Assembly (NCBI GenBank): GCA_945875585.1
Contig: CAMCLK010000047.1
Span: 1-36,994 of the forward strand
Source: Candidatus Kuenenia stuttgartensis
Lineage (GTDB): Bacteria; Planctomycetota; Planctomycetia; Gemmatales; Gemmataceae
DNA length: 36,994 bases
Reading direction: 5' to 3'
The position numbers and the translations under genes are program-made. Each line of letters begins with the position of its first letter. Within the stretch, counting starts at the first letter, position 1. Of the stretch, positions 1-9,250 are shown in pieces. Below the pieces are notes generated by a model. The model ran no database searches and had not been told where the DNA came from. It was given only the letters and a program-made list of their open reading frames with translations.

Positions 1-1173
1 GTGCCTGAATAACCACCCAGTCCATCCGCCATAGCGCGAAAAGCCGGGCCGCCCCGGCCCTATCAAGAGGCGATTCCACCCCAGAAGGACCTCGGAGGAA
101 CCGTACAGTTCCGGGTAGAGTTCCAGTGCCAGATTGCGCGCAGGCTCAAACAGCGGTTGCGGATCTTCCTCTAAGGGAGGAACGTCGGCTGGTCTGGCGG
201 CTTCACGCGATAGCCGTTGCAGCAGCCGCAAGCGGTGCCTGTTTCCACGGTTTGGCCGATCCAACACAGCATCCCGCTCGGTGGCCAGTATCATTCCCAC
301 CGGATCGCGTAATTCTTCGCATGAGTCGATGATTTCAGCAGCAGCCATAGCCAATCGGCAAAGAGATGACCCGCCAGGTTTCCAGCGGTGCACCGGCCCG
401 GTGGCATCGACAATCACCTGACAGCGAATGGGGACCTCATTTTCGAATTCCTTGACCAACACGCGCCCGCGCCGCGCCGACAATTTCCAAGCGATCCACT
501 TGGGTGAGTCTCCTTCTCGGTAGTCGCGTATATCCAACAATTCGCTGCTACCACCCGCGCGACGGTGCCTGTGTCCGCCGGGAGGCGGCATCAGGTTGGC
601 GCGCTTCAGGCCGATGATCGGGTCGTTGCCAACGCTGCCTGTGGGGAGTACCAAAAACTCGGTACCGTCGCGCAGGAACAACACGCTGGCCACAAGGCCA
701 AGCCGGTCCATCACAGTCAATCGCATACCTTCGAAGCGGGCAATACCGGGCAAGGGAATATCGAGAGTCCAATCCAGCGTAATATCTTGATCACGCGACA
801 ATGGGCCTTCCTTGCCCGGCCACCAGCCTGACTGCTTTGGCGATTCGTGCCAGACACCATCGGTGGGAATTCGGTCTTCCATTCGCACCAGTGGCCACGA
901 AAGCCAACCATTCTGGCGCAGTGTGATTGATACACGGACCGGCCGTCCTGCCCTGAGTGTGCGGACCTTTCCACCCCGGTCGGAGATCGTGCGATTGAAC
1001 GAGGCAATTGCAGGAAATCCGGCTACGGAAAGTCGCGTGCGTACCCAAGCGGCCAGCAGCCACCCTAATACCAGCAGGCCTAAAAACGAAAAACCGTCGT
1101 TTTGGAATACCAAGCCCACAGCCATGGACCATGATCCATGGAACAGGCACCACCATCCACGCGAGGTCAGCAT
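1..1173 (-). CDS. DUF58 domain protein (partial, 3' end beyond window)
   Basis: An open frame of 391 codons runs from an ATG at 1173 to base 1 without a stop, so the C-terminus lies outside the window. The N-terminus has one or two hydrophobic stretches (about residues 7-45) that should anchor it in the membrane. Residues 209-246 carry the DUF58 signature: SSELLDIRDYREGD, then WIAWKLSARRGRVLVKEFENE-type residues. DUF58 proteins usually sit beside MoxR ATPases and often resemble VWA-domain proteins; their biochemical role is poorly known, with links to envelope or cofactor-insertion functions. The gene starts 22 bases after the MoxR stop, so it is the last visible gene of a four-gene operon. 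No strong Shine-Dalgarno site precedes 1173; an in-frame ATG at 1125 is a less likely alternative. Confidence 0.88.
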   Translation of the reverse strand, partial: MLTSRGWWCLFHGSWSMAVGLVFQNDGFSFLGLLVLGWLLAAWVRTRLSVAGFPAIASFNRTISDRGGKVRTLRAGRPVRVSITLRQNGWLSWPLVRMEDRIPTDGVWHESPKQSGWWPGKEGPLSRDQDITLDWTLDIPLPGIARFEGMRLTVMDRLGLVASVLFLRDGTEFLVLPTGSVGNDPIIGLKRANLMPPPGGHRHRRAGGSSELLDIRDYREGDSPKWIAWKLSARRGRVLVKEFENEVPIRCQVIVDATGPVHRWKPGGSSLCRLAMAAAEIIDSCEELRDPVGMILATERDAVLDRPNRGNRHRLRLLQRLSREAARPADVPPLEEDPQPLFEPARNLALELYPELYGSSEVLLGWNRLLIGPGRPGFSRYGGWTGWLFRH

Positions 1174-1195
1174 GGTTGTTTAGGCCCGTGGGGTA

Positions 1196-2191
1196 TCATG
1201 GTGTGGTTAGTACCGGAACCTGATCAAGAAGTTCCTGAACGATATCACGAGTGCGTCGGCCTTCGATTTCTGCTTCAGGCCTAAGGATCAGTCGGTGGGC
1301 CAGAACACCATGGGCCACCGACTGCACATCGAGATGGGTGAAGAAATTGCGGCCTGAAAGCAGCGCATGGGCTCGGGCGCAACGCAGCAAGCACAGGGCG
1401 CCACGCGGGCTGGCGCCAAGCAGCAGGTCCGGATGTTCACGGCTGGCAAGAGCCAGATCCACTATGTACTCAAATAGCGATGGCTCCCCGTGGACACGCG
1501 GGCACACGGCTTGGTACTTCTTGATGGTTTCCGTGTCGAGCAGGCGTTTGGGCTGTGTCTGTGGTTTGCTGAGAAGACGCAGCATGTCGATTTCAAATTC
1601 CCGTCCCGGGTAGCCCATTTCCACGCGCACCAGAAACCGGTCCAGTTGGGCCTCGGGAAGTCTGTAAACACCTTCCTGTTCCACTGGGTTCTGGGTTGCC
1701 AGAACCATGAATGGCTGAGGAAGCGGCAGGGAATCACCTTCGAGCGTGACCTGACCTTCCTGCATGGCTTCCAGAAGTGCCGCTTGGGTTTTGGCGGGCG
1801 CCCGGTTGATTTCGTCGGCTAGAAGCACCTGACAGAATACAGGGCCTTTCCGCAGGACAAATTCGTTGCTTTTGCGATCCAGAATGCTTGTGCCGGTAAT
1901 GTCAGATGGCATCAGGTCGGGCGTGAACTGAATACGTTGAAACTGCAGCCCCAGTATATGCGCGAACGCCTTCGACAATGTGGTTTTGGCAACACCCGGA
2001 ACGCCTTCAAGCAGCGCATGGCCACCCGCGAGCAAGGTCATTAATATTTGGTCCACGGCTCCGGCCATGCCAACCACGCAGGTAGCGGCTTCAGCCTGGG
2101 CACGGTTGCGTAGCGCGCCAATTTCTTGGCAGATTCCATCGGGCAGGGCCGAATTATTGCCCCATTCTTCAAGAAAGTCGACGGTGCTCAT
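1196..2191 (-). CDS. MoxR-family AAA+ ATPase
   Basis: A 331-residue MoxR-type AAA+ ATPase, a chaperone-like ATPase that typically acts with VWA or DUF58 partners. Walker A is GVPGVAKT (residues 63-70), Walker B is VLLADE (122-127) followed by INRAPAKTQAALLEAM, sensor 1 is ATQNP (around 165-169), and the arginine-finger region follows YRLPEAQLDRF. An upstream GTG/ATG-type extension to 2266 is possible, but the ATG at 2191 overlaps the TGA of the upstream gene as ATGA, and an AGGAGG lies about 14 bases before it, so I place the start there. The overlap implies translational coupling. Family identity is firm; its substrate is unknown. Confidence 0.93.
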   Translation of the reverse strand: MSTVDFLEEWGNNSALPDGICQEIGALRNRAQAEAATCVVGMAGAVDQILMTLLAGGHALLEGVPGVAKTTLSKAFAHILGLQFQRIQFTPDLMPSDITGTSILDRKSNEFVLRKGPVFCQVLLADEINRAPAKTQAALLEAMQEGQVTLEGDSLPLPQPFMVLATQNPVEQEGVYRLPEAQLDRFLVRVEMGYPGREFEIDMLRLLSKPQTQPKRLLDTETIKKYQAVCPRVHGEPSLFEYIVDLALASREHPDLLLGASPRGALCLLRCARAHALLSGRNFFTHLDVQSVAHGVLAHRLILRPEAEIEGRRTRDIVQELLDQVPVLTTP

Positions 2192-3360
2192 GGTTGAATC
2201 GATGGCCTCCTGCGTTCTTTCCAGCGACTGATTGCCGTGATAGTGGCAGTGCTGGATGTGCGCCATATTCGGGTTACAAATGACTCCCGCCGTGAGGGCG
2301 GATTGGGTGTTGTTGGATCGCTTTTGGCGAACTGTGACCGGGATGTCGAGCCTGCCAGCAGCCGAATAATCAATCCGGACAGTATAAGGGTGATTATGCC
2401 TGCCGCGTAAATGAACCAGTTGGGCGGAATCGCCCGCTGGGCCGATTCATTGAGGGCATCCCGGTCATCGAGGTCTGCAAGGCCTTTTTCAACTCCTTGC
2501 ACAAGCCCCTCAGCGCTTCGGTAGAGCCTATCCAAAAGAGCTTCCGGCGTGGGAATGGGCACGGGAGGAAGCATGAGTGGCGGACTAAAGGCCCGGGGTA
2601 CCACGTTACCATCAACAATAAGCAGTAATTTCGATCGTGTCTGGCTTTTTCCTTCACGTGCCCATTCGGCCACATTGAGCGCGAATGGTATGTTGTCGGG
2701 TGCTTGCAGCATCAGGTTGGTGAAGATGCTGGCATCTCCAATAAGTCCGATACGACCTGATTCCACGTCGGTGTTAGCCATAAGGATGGACGACCGCGCT
2801 GGAACAACCGGTCCGGCAAATCCACCCGATTGAACACCGGGCGATGGTTTGCCGAGAATGGTGGGCCGGTTGGTTGCAGGTTTGACCTCCTGATTGTCAC
2901 GGAAAAACCACGGATGTTTCTTGCCGCCAATAGCTTTTGCCAGTGGGCAGATACTCTGATTTTGGTAGGCATGTTCAGGATCTTGTGGCCTTGCGGAACG
3001 CACCTCGAGCCCGGATGGGGTGCACCCCAATGTGGATCTCAGCAAGTATTCAACGCCCGGTGTGGCGGTTTGTTCGGTGGCAATCAGCAACGCGCCGCCC
3101 TTGCGAATGAACCGTTTCAGGTCGAGGTCTTCGAGGATTCCCACAGGTCCCAGACAGAAAATCATGGTGGAAGATGGATCTTTTTCAGCTTCTTCAACTG
3201 TCGCCAGAAACGCCGGTGGTCCACCCTGCCACCCGGGGAAACCCAGGAGATAGCTGAACCATTCAAACCCTGAGGCTGGAATCGTGACGGGTTCTGGGGA
3301 AACTTCATCGGCATGTCGGCCTGATACGCATAGCAGGGCCATTGCAAGGAGGGGCATCAT
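2188..3360 (-). CDS. DUF4350-like membrane protein of the MoxR operon
   Basis: A 390-residue protein beginning with a hydrophobic N-terminus typical of a signal peptide or anchor (MMPLLAMALLCVSG), followed by an extracytoplasmic region and one transmembrane helix at about residues 314-336, then a short basic, proline-rich tail. The middle region includes KRFIRKGGALLIAT and GDASIFTNLML (about 208-218), which resemble the glutamine-amidotransferase-like DUF4350 proteins found in DUF4129/DUF4350/MoxR/DUF58 operons. The ATG at 3360 overlaps the upstream TGA as ATGA, which decides the start; an in-frame start at 3432 would overlap the previous gene by 76 bases and hide the signal sequence. Family assignment comes from motif and context and is moderate. 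Confidence 0.75.
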   Translation of the reverse strand: MMPLLAMALLCVSGRHADEVSPEPVTIPASGFEWFSYLLGFPGWQGGPPAFLATVEEAEKDPSSTMIFCLGPVGILEDLDLKRFIRKGGALLIATEQTATPGVEYLLRSTLGCTPSGLEVRSARPQDPEHAYQNQSICPLAKAIGGKKHPWFFRDNQEVKPATNRPTILGKPSPGVQSGGFAGPVVPARSSILMANTDVESGRIGLIGDASIFTNLMLQAPDNIPFALNVAEWAREGKSQTRSKLLLIVDGNVVPRAFSPPLMLPPVPIPTPEALLDRLYRSAEGLVQGVEKGLADLDDRDALNESAQRAIPPNWFIYAAGIITLILSGLIIRLLAGSTSRSQFAKSDPTTPNPPSRRESFVTRIWRTSSTATITAISRWKERRRPSIQP

Positions 3361-4739
3361 GGCGTGTGACCTGCCACCAGAAGCTCCAGTGCCGAGGTGC
3401 CTTCCTGAATTTCCCCGGGCGCGGGATGCCATGCCCTGGGGAGGTACCGCCAGCGCTCGTAAAGGCTTGTAAGCAGGCGCACCGCATGCCGCTCGTTTTC
3501 GGCGGAGAGTTGTTTCATAAGGTCTGCTTCAATCCGGCGGATATTCCGGTACCGCGCATGAGGGCCGAGGCGTTTGACAGCTTCCATCTCATACTTTTGC
3601 ACAAGTGAGTGAATGTCGGTGATGTGAAAGGGAGATGCTGTTGGTTTACCAGCGGATTTTTGGAGGATATCGGCGATCTGCTTTTTGTATAAAAGGCACA
3701 CCACGATCAGAATCGGAATGAGTAACGACAGGAAGCCTACGAGCGCGTCACGCCATGTCACGTTGGGCGTTTCAAATCCCATCATCGGCAATCGTGGCAG
3801 TCGCGCGTTCGGCAACCGTGGCATGCGAAATGAAGGCAGGTATTTCAGGAAACCAAGGTGAGGTTTGAGATTGTCAAAGGCGGATACCGCCCACGCGGGT
3901 GACCAATTGCGCCATTGACCAGGAGAAAACCGGGTCCAATCCACTTGTGCCGCCCATTCAGCCAAGTTGCCTTTCAACCCCGGAGCAGGGATGGCTTTCA
4001 GCCAGTCGGAAACCTGCGCTATTTGCTCTTGATTCAGACCGAGTTTCGCGAGGAATTCGCTCAGGCGGCCCAGCGCGTCGGGTGGCAGCATGTTGGTGGG
4101 TAATTTGCCGGCAAAACTCCCGGGTGAGGGCGGGGACGGAAATGAGGCCGGGTTGGGCTGTTGGTTTCGGAATTTTTCGAGCAATGAACCGAGTGATGAG
4201 ATATCTTGTTGGCCCAATGGCCCAACCCCATGCCGCAACTGTTCAAGGAATTTCATCAATTCCACCGAATCGTTCGGGCTAGGGTTTGTTCGGAATTTGG
4301 CGATGAGCTCGCTGAACCGGCTCCAATCCATTTCCGGAAATGCTTTTTCAAGCGTGTCACGCTGGCTTTCCAGCCGCCCGGCCATAGCCATTAGGTCTTT
4401 CAGCAGTGACGGATCGAATGAATTCTTGGCGTTTCCCATAGAGCCAAGCAGCTTTTGGAGCGTGGCCGGATCGAGTGAATTTCCCGTGGCTAGGCCAGCC
4501 AAGAGTTTCATCAGGTCTGGAATTTGCGACGCGCCAGTCCCACTGGAAGGTGTGCCAGATGGAAAAAAGCGGCTCCATAGATTGGGTTTGGCGAAGCGGC
4601 TTTTAAATGCGTTATCGAGTTGTTCGCGTGTGACGGGCGGTAAGGGGATGGAGTCGAACCGATTCGAAGAATCATCGGAACCCTGAGCTGTGGCAGTCAG
4701 GGCCAATGAGACGAGTAAGTGGAAGACAGTGTTGGCCAT
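3357..4739 (-). CDS. DUF4129-like membrane protein heading the MoxR operon
   Basis: A 460-residue protein with a signal peptide (MANTVFHLLVSLALTATAQG), a long low-complexity helical region with many S/P/G residues and repeated KLLxxL segments, one transmembrane helix near residues 340-362, and a cytoplasmic C-terminal domain rich in charged residues (LVQKYEMEAVKRLGPHARYR). The C-terminal part resembles the DUF4129 domain that usually accompanies MoxR/DUF58 clusters. I choose the ATG at 4739 over 4760 because GGTGGAG precedes it and because a TATAAT sequence at 4765-4770 would put a transcription start at or inside the 4760 codon. It is the first gene of the coupled operon. Function unknown. 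Confidence 0.75.
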   Translation of the reverse strand: MANTVFHLLVSLALTATAQGSDDSSNRFDSIPLPPVTREQLDNAFKSRFAKPNLWSRFFPSGTPSSGTGASQIPDLMKLLAGLATGNSLDPATLQKLLGSMGNAKNSFDPSLLKDLMAMAGRLESQRDTLEKAFPEMDWSRFSELIAKFRTNPSPNDSVELMKFLEQLRHGVGPLGQQDISSLGSLLEKFRNQQPNPASFPSPPSPGSFAGKLPTNMLPPDALGRLSEFLAKLGLNQEQIAQVSDWLKAIPAPGLKGNLAEWAAQVDWTRFSPGQWRNWSPAWAVSAFDNLKPHLGFLKYLPSFRMPRLPNARLPRLPMMGFETPNVTWRDALVGFLSLLIPILIVVCLLYKKQIADILQKSAGKPTASPFHITDIHSLVQKYEMEAVKRLGPHARYRNIRRIEADLMKQLSAENERHAVRLLTSLYERWRYLPRAWHPAPGEIQEGTSALELLVAGHTP

Positions 4740-4764
4740 GACTCCACCCGACAGGAACAATCAG

Positions 4765-4770
4765 ATTATA
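4765..4770 (-). promoter_or_regulatory. Possible -10 element for the MoxR operon
   Basis: A perfect TATAAT on the minus strand, 26 bases before the ATG at 4739. The expected -35 position (4788-4793) reads TCCCTC, which does not match consensus, so this is only a weak promoter call. It supports a separate transcript for the MoxR operon rather than pure read-through from the upstream sugar operon. Confidence 0.35.
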
Positions 4771-4784
4771 CCAAGTCGAATGGG

Positions 4785-4805
4785 CGCGAGGGATAGTCCC
4801 CCGCG
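4785..4805 (-). terminator. Hairpin just after the glucosidase gene
   Basis: An 8-bp stem with one mismatch (CGCGAGGG / CCCCCGCG on the plus strand) and a 5-base loop lies 3 bases past the GH63-like stop codon. There is no U-tract, so it may be an attenuating hairpin or a weak terminator between the sugar operon and the MoxR operon. Confidence 0.35.
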
Positions 4806-4808
4806 ACA

Positions 4809-7517
4809 TTAGGCCCTGTATTCATCAATCAGGTTGGCTACCAGCCCAGTCCAGCCTGTTTGGTGGCTTGCGCCGAGTCCGGTGCCGTTATCACCATTGA
4901 AGTATTCGTAAAAGAGAATGTGATCGCGCCAGTGCGGATCGTTCTGGAAAACAGGGCACGATCCGAATACGGGCCGTTCTCCCTTGTCATTGCGTGTGAA
5001 AATGGAGATCAGGCGATCTGCTGCAAGACGCCTTAGTTTATCAAACCCAACCTGCTTGCCGGGCAGTACCGGAACCTCCACCAAAATGGAATCGTGAAAA
5101 GCCTTTTCCAGCTTTTTGAGAGATTCAATAAGGAGGAAGCTGATGGGGAACCAGATCGGTCCGCGCCAGTTACTGTTCCCGCCCTTCAGCTTGCAGTCGC
5201 TTTCGGCTGGTTCGTAGATGACGGTGGTGCCATCGTGATGGAATGGTTCATCGAGGTGGGCGCGAGACATGCTTCTGATGCCACAGGGGGACAGGAATTC
5301 CTTTTCGTCGAATAGCCGGGAAAAGAGGCGCCTTAACTGGCCTTGATCGAAAACGGTAAGCGCGAAAGACGTTCCTTCCGGGCCATCAACCCTGTGGACG
5401 ACGCCTTGAATAAGATCCTTGCGATTCTCAAGGAACCAGATGAAATCACGATGGAAATCCTTAAAAGGCTCGATCCACTCCAGCTCCAGTCGCTCGACCG
5501 CGAATATCGGAATCAGGCCCACGAGGGATCTTAGGCGGAACTTCTGGAAAGAACCATCCGGGCGGCGAAGCACATCGTAAAAGAAGCCATCAGCTTCGTC
5601 CCACAGCGAATAATCACGGCTGCCAACATGCTTCATGGCGCCAGCGATGTAGGCGTAATGCTGGAAGAACTTGGTGGCGAGACCTTCGTAAACATGGTTT
5701 GTCTTGGCCAGTTCCAACGCCATGCGCATGAGATTCAGGCAGAACATGGCCATGTAACCGCTACCATCGGACTGCTCGAGGACCGAGCCGTCCGTGAACG
5801 GCACGCTGCGGTCGATGACCGTGATATTATCCATTCCGAGGAAGCCACCCTCGAAAACGTTATTTCCCTCGCGGTCTACCTTGTTGATCCACCATGCGAA
5901 GTTGACAAGGAGTTTATGGAAGCAACGCTCCAAAAACGCGAGGTCGGCTTTGCCCGTTTGGACCCTGTCCATGTGAAAAACGCGCCAGACGGCCCACGCG
6001 TGAACGGGAGGATTTAAATCAGAGAACTCCCATTCATAGGCAGGTATTTGCCCATTGGGGTGCTGGAATTGCTCCAATAGTAGGAGTTGCAGTTGGTCTT
6101 TCGCGAACGCTGGATCCACCCGGGCTATGGCCAGCGAGGTGAACGCCAGATCCCATGCCGCAAACCACGGGTACTCCCACTTTTCAGCGGGAATCATGAT
6201 CCGCATGGAGTTCAGGTGCTTCCAGTGATCGTTCCTGATGCCATGCCGTGAATGGGGAGGCGGGCAATTGGGATTGTCGCCATGGAGCCACTTTTGAACA
6301 TTGAACAGATAAGTTTGCTTGGTCCAAAGCAGTCCGGCAAATGCCTGACGCTGAACCGCTTTTTCATCCGCTGTGGCTTCACGTGGATGAATGTTGTCGT
6401 AAAACTGGTCTGCTTCGCCTCGGCGTAAAGCAATGATGGCATCGACTTCGTCGAGTGTTCCGGATTTTGCCTCGGGCGACAGGCGCAAACGCACAACGAC
6501 TGATTGGCCCGCGGGAATATCATCGAACTTGTAGTGGAGTGCCGCCTTGGTCCCGACGTTGGCATCGTTCAGAACACCTGATTCGCCATCAACAATATGG
6601 CGATGAAACGCATCCTTCACATGCGGTTTGCGGCTGAGGTTGCCCTTGCCATAGACGCGTTCACCATTGGTCTCATTATTGGTGAAAATCGGTAGGCCAC
6701 CGGGCGTTGCCAGAAGGTGCCTAGGTCCCAGCTTGTAATGCATCGGCAGGCCCATGACTGGCCCGATGGGGCTGTCGTCCGCCACGAGCATGGCATGGCC
6801 ATTGTGATCTTGCGACAGACTGATCAGCGGTTCGGCAGGGGGTGGTGAATCCCAAGCGTTTGGACCCCATGCCCAGTTGTTGCGGAACCATAGGTGTGGC
6901 AGGATGTGGAGCGTTGCCGCGCATGGGCCACGGTTGATGGCTGTGATGCGGATACACATATCCTCCGCATCAGCCTTGGCATATTCGATGGTGATATCAA
7001 AATATCTGTTCTCGGCGAAAATTCCCGTATCGAGCAGCTCGTATTCCAAACCATTGCCGGCGCGGGAGCGATTTACATCCACCAAGTCTTTGTAGGGGTA
7101 CTCCGCATGCGGGTACTTGTAGAGATACCGCATGTAGGAGTGAGTTGGCGTGTTATCGGAATGAAAATAGTACTCTTTGACATCTTCGCCGTGATTGCCT
7201 TCGCTGCCGGTCACTCCGAAAAGGCGTTCCTTCAGAATCGGGTCTTTCCCGTTCCAGAATGCCGGTGCCATGCAGAGAACTTGGTAACGGTCGCAAACCC
7301 CGGCAATACCGTCTTCTCCCCATCTGTAAGCCTTGCTGCGTGCCAAGTCGTGGGGAAAGTAGTCCCAAGCGGATCCATCCGGGCTGTAATCTTCCCGGAC
7401 CGAGGCCCATGACCGTTCGGAAACATAGGGTCCCCAGCGACGCCAGCCGCTGGTATCTGTGGTGCAAGCGTCTAGTCGCAGGCGTTCCGGATCGGTCAAA
7501 GGCGAATAGGTGGACAT
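4809..7517 (-). CDS. GH63 / MGH1-like glucosidase
   Basis: A 902-residue cytoplasmic glycoside hydrolase of the GH63-like (alpha/alpha)6-barrel group (MGH1-like domain). The N-terminal half is beta-rich; the barrel covers roughly residues 400-900. Family-typical segments are [12 protein letters not shown] with Asp456, the probable general acid region, [13 protein letters not shown], and [24 protein letters not shown] near the C-terminus. Relatives act on alpha-glucosides, glucosylglycerate or mannosylglycerate; the substrate here cannot be read from sequence. It starts 12 bases after the glucokinase stop, suggesting the released glucose is phosphorylated by the neighbour. No signal peptide is visible, so it acts on an intracellular or imported substrate. 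The upstream Shine-Dalgarno is weak (GAGT), consistent with coupling. Confidence 0.85.
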   Translation of the reverse strand: MSTYSPLTDPERLRLDACTTDTSGWRRWGPYVSERSWASVREDYSPDGSAWDYFPHDLARSKAYRWGEDGIAGVCDRYQVLCMAPAFWNGKDPILKERLFGVTGSEGNHGEDVKEYYFHSDNTPTHSYMRYLYKYPHAEYPYKDLVDVNRSRAGNGLEYELLDTGIFAENRYFDITIEYAKADAEDMCIRITAINRGPCAATLHILPHLWFRNNWAWGPNAWDSPPPAEPLISLSQDHNGHAMLVADDSPIGPVMGLPMHYKLGPRHLLATPGGLPIFTNNETNGERVYGKGNLSRKPHVKDAFHRHIVDGESGVLNDANVGTKAALHYKFDDIPAGQSVVVRLRLSPEAKSGTLDEVDAIIALRRGEADQFYDNIHPREATADEKAVQRQAFAGLLWTKQTYLFNVQKWLHGDNPNCPPPHSRHGIRNDHWKHLNSMRIMIPAEKWEYPWFAAWDLAFTSLAIARVDPAFAKDQLQLLLLEQFQHPNGQIPAYEWEFSDLNPPVHAWAVWRVFHMDRVQTGKADLAFLERCFHKLLVNFAWWINKVDREGNNVFEGGFLGMDNITVIDRSVPFTDGSVLEQSDGSGYMAMFCLNLMRMALELAKTNHVYEGLATKFFQHYAYIAGAMKHVGSRDYSLWDEADGFFYDVLRRPDGSFQKFRLRSLVGLIPIFAVERLELEWIEPFKDFHRDFIWFLENRKDLIQGVVHRVDGPEGTSFALTVFDQGQLRRLFSRLFDEKEFLSPCGIRSMSRAHLDEPFHHDGTTVIYEPAESDCKLKGGNSNWRGPIWFPISFLLIESLKKLEKAFHDSILVEVPVLPGKQVGFDKLRRLAADRLISIFTRNDKGERPVFGSCPVFQNDPHWRDHILFYEYFNGDNGTGLGASHQTGWTGLVANLIDEYRA

Positions 7518-7529
7518 ATTGGATGGACT

Positions 7530-8570
7530 CTATCTGTTCTTGGGGGCAGACATGGCGTGATAAATATGATAGCCCGCGCCAAGGATTGGTGTTTTAGGAT
7601 TGGTGGCTACCCGTACTGGGAGGGTTTTTAGGATGGAGGCGAACCGCCCCTTGGCCAAAAATCCTTCGAGGAAGGTGCCGGATTGAAGTGACTTCAGCAA
7701 TTTCGGAGCAATTCCACCCCCGATGAACACACCGCCCATGGCCATGCATTTCAACGCAAGGTTGCCTGCTTCCGCGCCATAAATCGATGCGAAGAGGTCG
7801 AGTGTGGCTTGGCAGAGTTGGTCAGTGCCGGCAAGTCCATGCTTGCTGATAACACCGTTGCGTTTACCAATTTCGGAGCATGCGGCAAGTTCTGTTTCGA
7901 GGGCGGGGCTTTCCTGGTAGCGACCGGTTTGGCGCAGGAAGCCGAAGAGGTTCAGGAAACCCGGACCAGACAAGATGCGTTCGTAGCTCACATGTCCATG
8001 GAATTGAGTTCGCAAATAACGCCAGAGTTCAACTTCCAGTTCCGACTGCGGTGCAAAGCTGCAGTGACCACCTTCGCTAGCAATAGGCCGGTGTCTTTCG
8101 CCATCCCAAGAAAGAATCGCTTCTCCAAGGCCGGTTCCCGCGGCCAGAACCACAGCGTGACCACGAACAGGGCCGGGATTGGCCGCGGGGTTGAGTTCCA
8201 CCAGTTCTTCAGGAGGCAGAAACAGCATTCCATACGCCATGGCCTCGAGGTCGTTGAGCAATTTCACGCGGGGAGCGCCTGCCGCCAGAGCCAAGCCTTC
8301 TTCGCTCATTTCGGTCCAAGGAAGGTTTGTGGTTCGGCACCGGCCATCGATAATGGCACCGGCCACTCCGAAACAGGCCCCCCGGAGTTGTGGACGGTCG
8401 CCACAACCGGCGAGGAATTCGGTGATAATCGACTCAAGGGAGCCGTAATCGTCGCTTTTGAATGTCTGCTCATGCTCGAACCGCAGTTTCCCGTCCAGCC
8501 CTTCCATCAGAGCCATGGAGGTCTTGGTGCCGCCAATATCACCTGCCAGATACATTTCAGCCGTACTCAT
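7530..8570 (-). CDS. glk: Glucokinase
   Basis: A 346-residue glucokinase of the Glk family (PF02685 type, not ROK). It phosphorylates glucose to glucose 6-phosphate with ATP in the cytoplasm. The ATP-binding phosphate-1 motif GDIGGTKTSMAL is at residues 10-21; ACFGVAGAI, LLNDLEAMAYG (with the catalytic-type Asp), VVLAAGTGLGEAIL and SEGGHCSFAP follow in the family order, and GGVFIGGGIAPK marks the C-terminal nucleotide site. The ATG overlaps the stop of rpe (ATGA), and the GH63-like gene follows closely, so glucose release, phosphorylation and pentose phosphate enzymes are co-expressed. Length matches the family. Confidence 0.92.
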   Translation of the reverse strand: MSTAEMYLAGDIGGTKTSMALMEGLDGKLRFEHEQTFKSDDYGSLESIITEFLAGCGDRPQLRGACFGVAGAIIDGRCRTTNLPWTEMSEEGLALAAGAPRVKLLNDLEAMAYGMLFLPPEELVELNPAANPGPVRGHAVVLAAGTGLGEAILSWDGERHRPIASEGGHCSFAPQSELEVELWRYLRTQFHGHVSYERILSGPGFLNLFGFLRQTGRYQESPALETELAACSEIGKRNGVISKHGLAGTDQLCQATLDLFASIYGAEAGNLALKCMAMGGVFIGGGIAPKLLKSLQSGTFLEGFLAKGRFASILKTLPVRVATNPKTPILGAGYHIYHAMSAPKNR

Positions 8571-9250
8571 CCCGTCCCTTTCACACTATTTACCAAGGCA
8601 TCGAGCCCAGCCGCAATTCCGCCGGCATGCCCGAAAATACTGGAACCCGCCACCAGCACGCGCGCCCCAGCGGCAACTGCGCGCGGGGCACTTGCGGCGG
8701 TGATGCCGCCATCGACTTCGAGTTCCACAAACCGGTCGCGTTGATCGAGAAGGCGGCGAAGTGACCTGATTTTACCTTCCGTTTCTGGCAGATATTGCTG
8801 GCCACCGAATCCAGGATTGACCGTCATTACTAAAACAAGGTCCACCATGTCGATGACTTCTTCGATCGACCATGTGGGAGTTGCTGGATTCAGGACCACA
8901 CCGGCCGGGAGTCCAAGACCGCGTATCGACTGAATCGTGCGGTGCAGATGGTTGTTCCCTTCCACATGCACCAACAAAGACGTGGACCCCGCCTTGGCAA
9001 ACGCTTCAAGATACTGGTCCGGGTTGCTGATCATCAGGTGGGTTTCCAATGGCAGGCGCGTGATCTTGCGAAGCGCCTCAACCACCAGAGGGCCCATGGA
9101 AATATTCGGCACAAAATGCCCGTCCATCACATCCACATGGATGCGATCGGCTCCAGCAGCCTCCGCTTCACGCACCTGCTCGCCAAGGCGGGTGAAGTCT
9201 GCCGCCAGAATGGATGGCGCCATGCGTACTGGCTTATTGTCAACCGGCAT
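8567..9250 (-). CDS. rpe: Ribulose-phosphate 3-epimerase
   Basis: A 227-residue TIM-barrel enzyme interconverting ribulose 5-phosphate and xylulose 5-phosphate. The sequence has the expected metal and catalytic segments: MAPSILAADFTRL near the start, IHVDVMDGHFVPNIS (metal-binding His and catalytic Asp), THLMI, VLVMTVNPGFGGQ, and ELEVDGGIT with the second Asp, then VAGSSIFG for phosphate binding. It overlaps the end of pgl by 11 bases and overlaps the start of glk by 4, so it sits in the middle of a tightly coupled pentose phosphate operon. Length and all key residues are normal. Confidence 0.95.
   Translation of the reverse strand: MPVDNKPVRMAPSILAADFTRLGEQVREAEAAGADRIHVDVMDGHFVPNISMGPLVVEALRKITRLPLETHLMISNPDQYLEAFAKAGSTSLLVHVEGNNHLHRTIQSIRGLGLPAGVVLNPATPTWSIEEVIDMVDLVLVMTVNPGFGGQQYLPETEGKIRSLRRLLDQRDRFVELEVDGGITAASAPRAVAAGARVLVAGSSIFGHAGGIAAGLDALVNSVKGTG

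Noticed and set aside
134..421. Plus-strand small open frames at the left edge
   Set aside because: They are opposite the DUF58 gene, whose family signature is clear in the minus-strand frame that runs off the edge.
7809..8744. Plus-strand open frame of 311 codons opposite glk and rpe
   Set aside because: Antisense to two certain enzymes, with low-complexity translation and no start signal.
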